Source: Hygrophila difformis
Taxonomy: Eukaryota > Streptophyta > Magnoliopsida > Lamiales > Acanthaceae
Direction: 5' to 3'
Assembly (NCBI GenBank): GCA_030278955.1
Contig: JAOANR010000006.1
Coordinates: 11,121,915-11,185,914 of the forward strand
DNA: 64,000 nt
A program made the translations under genes and the position numbers. How positions within the stretch are numbered: the first letter of the stretch is position 1; every line of letters begins with the position of its first letter. Below are positions 60,299 to 64,000 of this stretch, in pieces. The notes under the pieces are model-generated. The model did not search any database. It had not been told where the DNA came from and saw only the letters and a list, made by a program, of their open reading frames with translations.

Positions 60299-61216
60299 TC
60301 AGTCTGAGTCTCCATCATCACCAGAATCAGCTTCGTCTTCTTGTGCATCTCCTTCGCCAGATTCATCAGCAGCATTGTCAGACCAGTAATCAGGCAAGAG
60401 GGCTAAGGCCTGATCAATCCGGTTCTCCTCTTGTTGGATGATGGCTCGCAGTCCTCTGAATCGTTCACGGGCCTGATTCAGAATCTCCTTTGCTCGGGTC
60501 AGCGCACTTTGATTGCTTAAGGTACCATCTGCACCTGGTATATCTGGAACCTTGGCCTGAAGTTTCTGAGATAGGACAAATTCAAAGATCTTCTCCTTTG
60601 GAGCTGCATTGTTTCCACGAATTCTCAAGGATTTGAGAAACTTGTGGATTAGACCAGGATAGGGGATCAAGGTCTTGTGATCAGTGGACAGAGATTCAGC
60701 AATGTTGACCATCTGAGAAAGCACCAACTGTCCATAGTTGATTGGGACTTTCTGATCAATAGCATAGATTAAGTGGCACATTTCTCGAGTTACCAAGGAG
60801 TGGTTTCCAGTGGGCATCACATTGGAGGCACAAAACTTGTACATCATATAGAACTTCTGAGTGAGATTCTTTGGCTGGACTCCTCTCCCTGGCATCTTCT
60901 TAACCTTGGTCTTGGTTATGGCATGGGCTACCTGGTTGCTGTCAAAGGATACCCCTTTCTTCAAGATTTCATCAAAGTCGACCTCAGGAAGTTCCAGCAC
61001 AGCGTTGATCTTGGCTGTTGTGATGTCATAGAGCACTCCACAGGTGAAATTCTTGTTGAACCAAGGAGTTCCTGGATTGATCACATCCTTTCTCGGATTT
61101 GCATAAAACTGCAGGACAAGTTCAGGCTTATAGCTCCTGACCAAGGTGGCCCATCCTAGTAGTCCTCTTTCATCGAGATATTTAGTCATCCGAGCTCCAC
61201 ATACTTCCCTCCACAA
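60299..61216 (-). CDS. Sirevirus env-like/'plant transposon protein' region, C-terminal frame
   Basis: An open frame of about 305 codons; its upstream edge at 61216 has no ATG (TTG), the first ATG is at 61189. It starts around RMTKYLDERGLLGWATLV and carries the AIDQK...INYGQLVLSQM and PYPGLIHKFL landmarks shared with 23039-23572. It ends in a strongly acidic tail. It overlaps the next frame by 31 bases in another phase, so the two were probably one gene now split by a frameshift. Function unknown; such ORFs after pol mark some Sireviruses and are called env-like without proof of that role. I give no joined sequence. Confidence 0.75.
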   Translation of the reverse strand: MWREVCGARMTKYLDERGLLGWATLVRSYKPELVLQFYANPRKDVINPGTPWFNKNFTCGVLYDITTAKINAVLELPEVDFDEILKKGVSFDSNQVAHAITKTKVKKMPGRGVQPKNLTQKFYMMYKFCASNVMPTGNHSLVTREMCHLIYAIDQKVPINYGQLVLSQMVNIAESLSTDHKTLIPYPGLIHKFLKSLRIRGNNAAPKEKIFEFVLSQKLQAKVPDIPGADGTLSNQSALTRAKEILNQARERFRGLRAIIQQEENRIDQALALLPDYWSDNAADESGEGDAQEDEADSGDDGDSD

Positions 61217-62718
61217 TAGGTGTGTTCTTGCCGAAATTTCTTCTTGGACAGGACTTTTGAGAAGTAAGACTCACTACCTTCATAATAGAACAACTTGGAG
61301 TGAGCTAGATCAGCATCAAGAACTTCGCGCTTCTTGGGCTTGGAAGAGGATGGTCCTCTAATGTCAAGCTTGGATTTCTTCCTGAGTTCAGGGTTCTCAT
61401 CAGCATCACGAATTCGCTTCCCTTTGCTGACAGACTGAATAGGTTGGGACACATCCTTTGCAGCCGAAGGACCTCCAGCAGGTGCTTCTTCTTCCTCCTC
61501 TTCTGAACTGGCAGAACTGTCATCCTCACCACTAGGTTCATCTTCCGCGTTGAACTCACTGTCTGAATCTTTCTCCTTGTGCACTTTGGGAATAGGGACT
61601 GGAGCCACCTTAGAGCCAATGCCAGTAGTTTGCTCTGGTTCTTCAGCACTCGATCCTTCTTCTTCACTGCTCTCTTCGGATTCTTCTCCAGATTCCTCTT
61701 GTTCCTCCTCGACAGTATCCAACTTCTTTGAGGGATCATTAGTCTGTTTCTGCGGTTGAGATTTGGAAGCAGCAGATGATTCTTTGATAGCAGCAGAGTC
61801 TTGAGAAGGTTCCGGTTGCTTGGGTTCTCCTAGCTGAGATGGAGGCTGTGACTCTTGTTGAGGTGGTTCCTCATGACTCTCCACTACTTTAGACTTCTCA
61901 TAGGATTTAAGAGTCTTCTTGGCTTTAGAGGATGCAGAGGATCCTTTGACAGAAGCTTCAGCAGATCCTTTAGGAAGGTCAGAGGACTGGAACACCGGTG
62001 TGAGAATCTTCAGAGGCACAGCAGCAATCGCTTCACCCTGAGACGGGGGTCTCTTGGCTTTCGGAGCAGATTTAGAAGTTTTCTTGGAAACAGCAGAGCT
62101 GGAGATCGCCTTAGAAGGTTCTTGAACAGGAAAGGCATGTTTTGGTGACTCTGCACCCTTCTTCATGAGAGAGGCCGTGACCGGGGCTAACTCAGCTAGA
62201 GCTTTTGAGCGATCTAGGTCTTCATCCACACTGGTACTTAGAGGAGTAGGGGTCCCTGAAACAGAGACATTGGTATCAGTAGAGGTTTTCTTGGAGGTCT
62301 TTTTACCTTTCTTGGAAAGCTTCTTCGGAATGGGACTCCCAGAGGCGGTGGAGGCCAGCATCTTCAGGTTTGTCGGAGAATCCATAGTGGGTTTGTCTCT
62401 AGAGAGCGAGTCGACAATCCCTTTTGAAGTGGGAGCGCCAGAAACCGCCAAGGGTTTAACTGCCTGAGACGTGGGTAGTGCAGAAGAACCACCAACAACA
62501 GTTGTCTCCCCCTCAACTGCCACACCCGACTCTTGAAGTTCATTTCGGATATCCAGAGGGTCAGTCACACCAGTAGCTTGAGCGACATTTGTGTTTGACT
62601 CCTGCAAATCCAGTTTCTTTTTGGCCGTGGAACCTCCTTTCTTCGATTTAGGGTTCTTGGGACCCTGAGATGCCTTCTCTCCTGAGTTGGAGCCTTTCGA
62701 TCCTCTGGTTTGCACCAT
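61186..62718 (-). CDS. Sirevirus env-like region, N-terminal low-complexity frame
   Basis: 510 codons from the ATG at 62718 (MVQTRGSKGS) to TGA at 61186-61188. Rich in Ser, Lys, Pro and Glu; basic patches (KKLSKKGKKTSKK) alternate with acidic runs (EEEEEEA). Near the end KRIRDADENPELRKKSKLD looks like a nuclear-type basic motif. No transmembrane segment or signal peptide is visible, which argues against a true envelope glycoprotein. The order after pol and before the PPT is that of the extra Sirevirus ORF. Confidence 0.7.
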   Translation of the reverse strand: MVQTRGSKGSNSGEKASQGPKNPKSKKGGSTAKKKLDLQESNTNVAQATGVTDPLDIRNELQESGVAVEGETTVVGGSSALPTSQAVKPLAVSGAPTSKGIVDSLSRDKPTMDSPTNLKMLASTASGSPIPKKLSKKGKKTSKKTSTDTNVSVSGTPTPLSTSVDEDLDRSKALAELAPVTASLMKKGAESPKHAFPVQEPSKAISSSAVSKKTSKSAPKAKRPPSQGEAIAAVPLKILTPVFQSSDLPKGSAEASVKGSSASSKAKKTLKSYEKSKVVESHEEPPQQESQPPSQLGEPKQPEPSQDSAAIKESSAASKSQPQKQTNDPSKKLDTVEEEQEESGEESEESSEEEGSSAEEPEQTTGIGSKVAPVPIPKVHKEKDSDSEFNAEDEPSGEDDSSASSEEEEEEAPAGGPSAAKDVSQPIQSVSKGKRIRDADENPELRKKSKLDIRGPSSSKPKKREVLDADLAHSKLFYYEGSESYFSKVLSKKKFRQEHTYCGGKYVELG

Positions 62719-63104
62719 ATTAACTGCAATCAAAACAACTCAAAGCACATACAAGATATGAGAATGAAACGGAAAGGAAATAAGATGAACGACGAGTCGA
62801 TTGAGCTACTCAGAGGTTTACTGAGACAGAGTTGCAGAGGGAATCACAGTCATGATGTTTTGATATGACTCTTCCCGCCACAGACTCAGAAGACTAGAAT
62901 CATCATTATCCTCCAATGGGCCTGTTGGGCCGGACAATTAAAAAAAATTTGTTAGCCTCATTTGTCCAGCCTTTGGGCCATGGTCTCCCCCTAGAGAAAA
63001 TAATTCCTGCACCCAACAATGTGTTGGCAATTAAAACTTATTGACAAGAGTTGAGTTCAGAGAATTAACCAATTTGTACAGTGGGGAGACCCAAGTGGCA
63101 TTAT
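62719..63104. other. Spacer between pol and the env-like ORF
   Basis: Non-coding. Contains another PPT-like motif on the minus strand, CTAGGGGGAGACCA (62982-62994). Confidence 0.6.
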
Positions 63105-63532
63105 TCATATCAGGTTGCAAAGCCCATGGTCCCTTCTGAGTGATTCAAAGCGATCACTGTTGAGAGCCTTGGTAAAAATGTCTGCATGTTGAAGATCAGT
63201 TCCAACATGATGAATGGACACCACCTTATCTTCAACCAGTTCCCTGATGTAACGATGTCTAATGTCAATGTGTTTAGTCCTGCTGTGCTGTACAGGGTTC
63301 TTAGCAATACTAATGGCACTCATATTGTCGCACATCAGGATCAGTTCCTTCTGCTCCACACCATAATCCTTAAGCATTTGCCTCATCCATAGTAGTTGGG
63401 CGCAGCAGCTTCCCACAGCTAAGTATTCAGCCTCTGCAGTGGACAATGAGATTGAACTCTGCTTCTTGCTGTACCAGCTTACCAGATTTGTTCCCACATA
63501 GAAGCATCCACCCGTGGTGCTTTTGCGATCAT
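63105..63532 (-). pseudogene. Sirevirus RNase H, C-terminal end of pol
   Basis: The frame holds DDRKSTTGGCFYVG, SWYSKKQSSISLSTAEAEYL, CDNMSAISIAKNP, HSRTKHIDIRHRYIRELVED and ends HGLCNLI-stop, all hallmarks of copia RNase H. Upstream of DDRK the open frame continues by chance into host repeat sequence (to 63587). Confidence 0.9.
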
Positions 63533-64000
63533 CTAACCACCCGACCGCAACCGATGGTTCATTGGTTTTGGTTTCCTTCCGCAACAATCAACACAATCTT
63601 ACTTTGCGTCCTACCTTAGGATATAGCAATGTTTGAGTAAATGATTTAACTTGAATTTTTGGAAGGTTATGGATACAAGAAGCCTTGGTTTTATTGAAAA
63701 AAATATTAAAAATATTAAAAAATAGCCTGAATTTTATTGTCCACAAAGTATTATTGTGCTGATTGTTGCTGAAGGAAACCAGAACCAATGAACCATCGGT
63801 TAAGGTCGGGTGGTTAGAGAGAGTCCGTAAAATCCGGAACTTCGAAGACCCGATAATAAGGCGGTCAAACCCAATATATGAGGTTCAATATTTAATTTTA
63901 TTTACAAAAGTATGTTGGGCATTTATTTGATAAATGGATTAGTAATAATTAAAAAGTTTAAGGTTTTGGGCCTAAAAGCAAATATTTGAAATGTTGGAAG
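63533..64000. repeat. Locus-unit fragment with an inverted repeat
   Basis: 63533-63602 (CTAACCACCCGACCGCAACC, GGTTTTGGTTTCCTTC) returns inverted at 63745-63826 (GAAGGAAACCAGAACCAATG, GGTCGGGTGGTTAG). 63747-64000 is the reverse complement of about 9230-9470. No gene. Confidence 0.75.

Larger units (their letters stand above)
58873..63532 (-). mobile_element. 5'-truncated Sirevirus with env-like region and 3' LTR
   Basis: On the minus strand: RNase H end of pol, spacer, env-like frames, PPT, 3' LTR. The left part (gag to reverse transcriptase) is missing: at 63532 the RNase H frame gives way to locus-unit sequence. Two of the three Sirevirus pieces in this window have lost their 5' part. Confidence 0.9.

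Noticed and set aside
61855..62467. Plus-strand frames of about 100 aa opposite the env-like ORF
   Set aside because: Complement of a Ser/Lys/Glu-biased frame, no start context or domain.
1..64000. Endogenous pararetrovirus, organelle DNA or rRNA genes
   Set aside because: No movement or coat-type domains, no chloroplast or mitochondrial gene and no rRNA sequence recognised in any part.

Overview
The window is plant nuclear DNA: AT-rich, saturated with Sirevirus-type Ty1/copia elements, Helitrons, Stowaway, Tourist and Mutator-type MITEs, tRNA-related SINEs and LINE 3' ends, and carrying plant-type telomere repeats (AAACCCT). A flowering plant, most likely a eudicot, is a reasonable inference. 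The species cannot be told from the sequence.

The only host genes I can support are five minus-strand copies of a small secreted protein of about 165-168 aa. They resemble phylloplanin and the wider Pollen Ole e 1 fold: signal peptide, cysteine-rich beta-type domain, no introns. Copies lie at 10333-10840 (A, broken by one extra G), 33337-33840 (B), 40331-40828 (C), 45601-46107 (D) and 56795-57298 (E). Each has the same CTATAAATAG box about 80-110 bp upstream. All sit in a repeated locus unit: a stretch containing 'CTAGCTCAGGGACCAATTAA', then 'TTGTTGCCTCTACCAATTTT', then an AACATGTCACAATAAAG stretch, then the gene and its promoter. At least one further unit (16090-25615) has lost its gene.

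Units A and D belong to a large, recent, direct segmental duplication: 5760-23036 pairs with 41825-55229. Comparing the copies dates many insertions. Shared, hence older: two Mutator-like/Stowaway MITE sets and a poly(A)-tailed retroposon. Only in the left copy: a 1.1 kb retroposon, a Tourist MITE, a 4.15 kb Helitron, a 952 bp Mutator-like hairpin element and two Sirevirus pieces. Only in the right copy: a Stowaway, a 3.1 kb LTR, a 28-bp telomeric block and a 30-bp tandem duplication. Both visible ends of the duplication are hidden by Sirevirus insertions.

Layout: 1-5759, a Sirevirus with a fully open 1567-codon gag-pol running off the left edge, plus its 5' LTR; 5760-23036, duplication copy 1; 23037-24937, 3' end of a second Sirevirus; 24938-26790, a gene-less locus unit; 26791-32180, AT-rich insertions including a 4.25 kb Helitron with a decayed, internally duplicated helicase; 32181-34330, gene B; 34331-39349, nested MITE, SINE and LINE pieces; 39350-40208, solo LTR; 40209-41824, gene C; 41825-55229, duplication copy 2 with gene D; 55230-57650, gene E; 58873-63532, a 5'-truncated Sirevirus with RNase H, env-like reading frames and 3' LTR; 63533-64000, another locus-unit fragment with an inverted repeat.

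I see no new enzyme system. The value of the window is the expanding and decaying secreted-protein array and the unusually readable insertion history.
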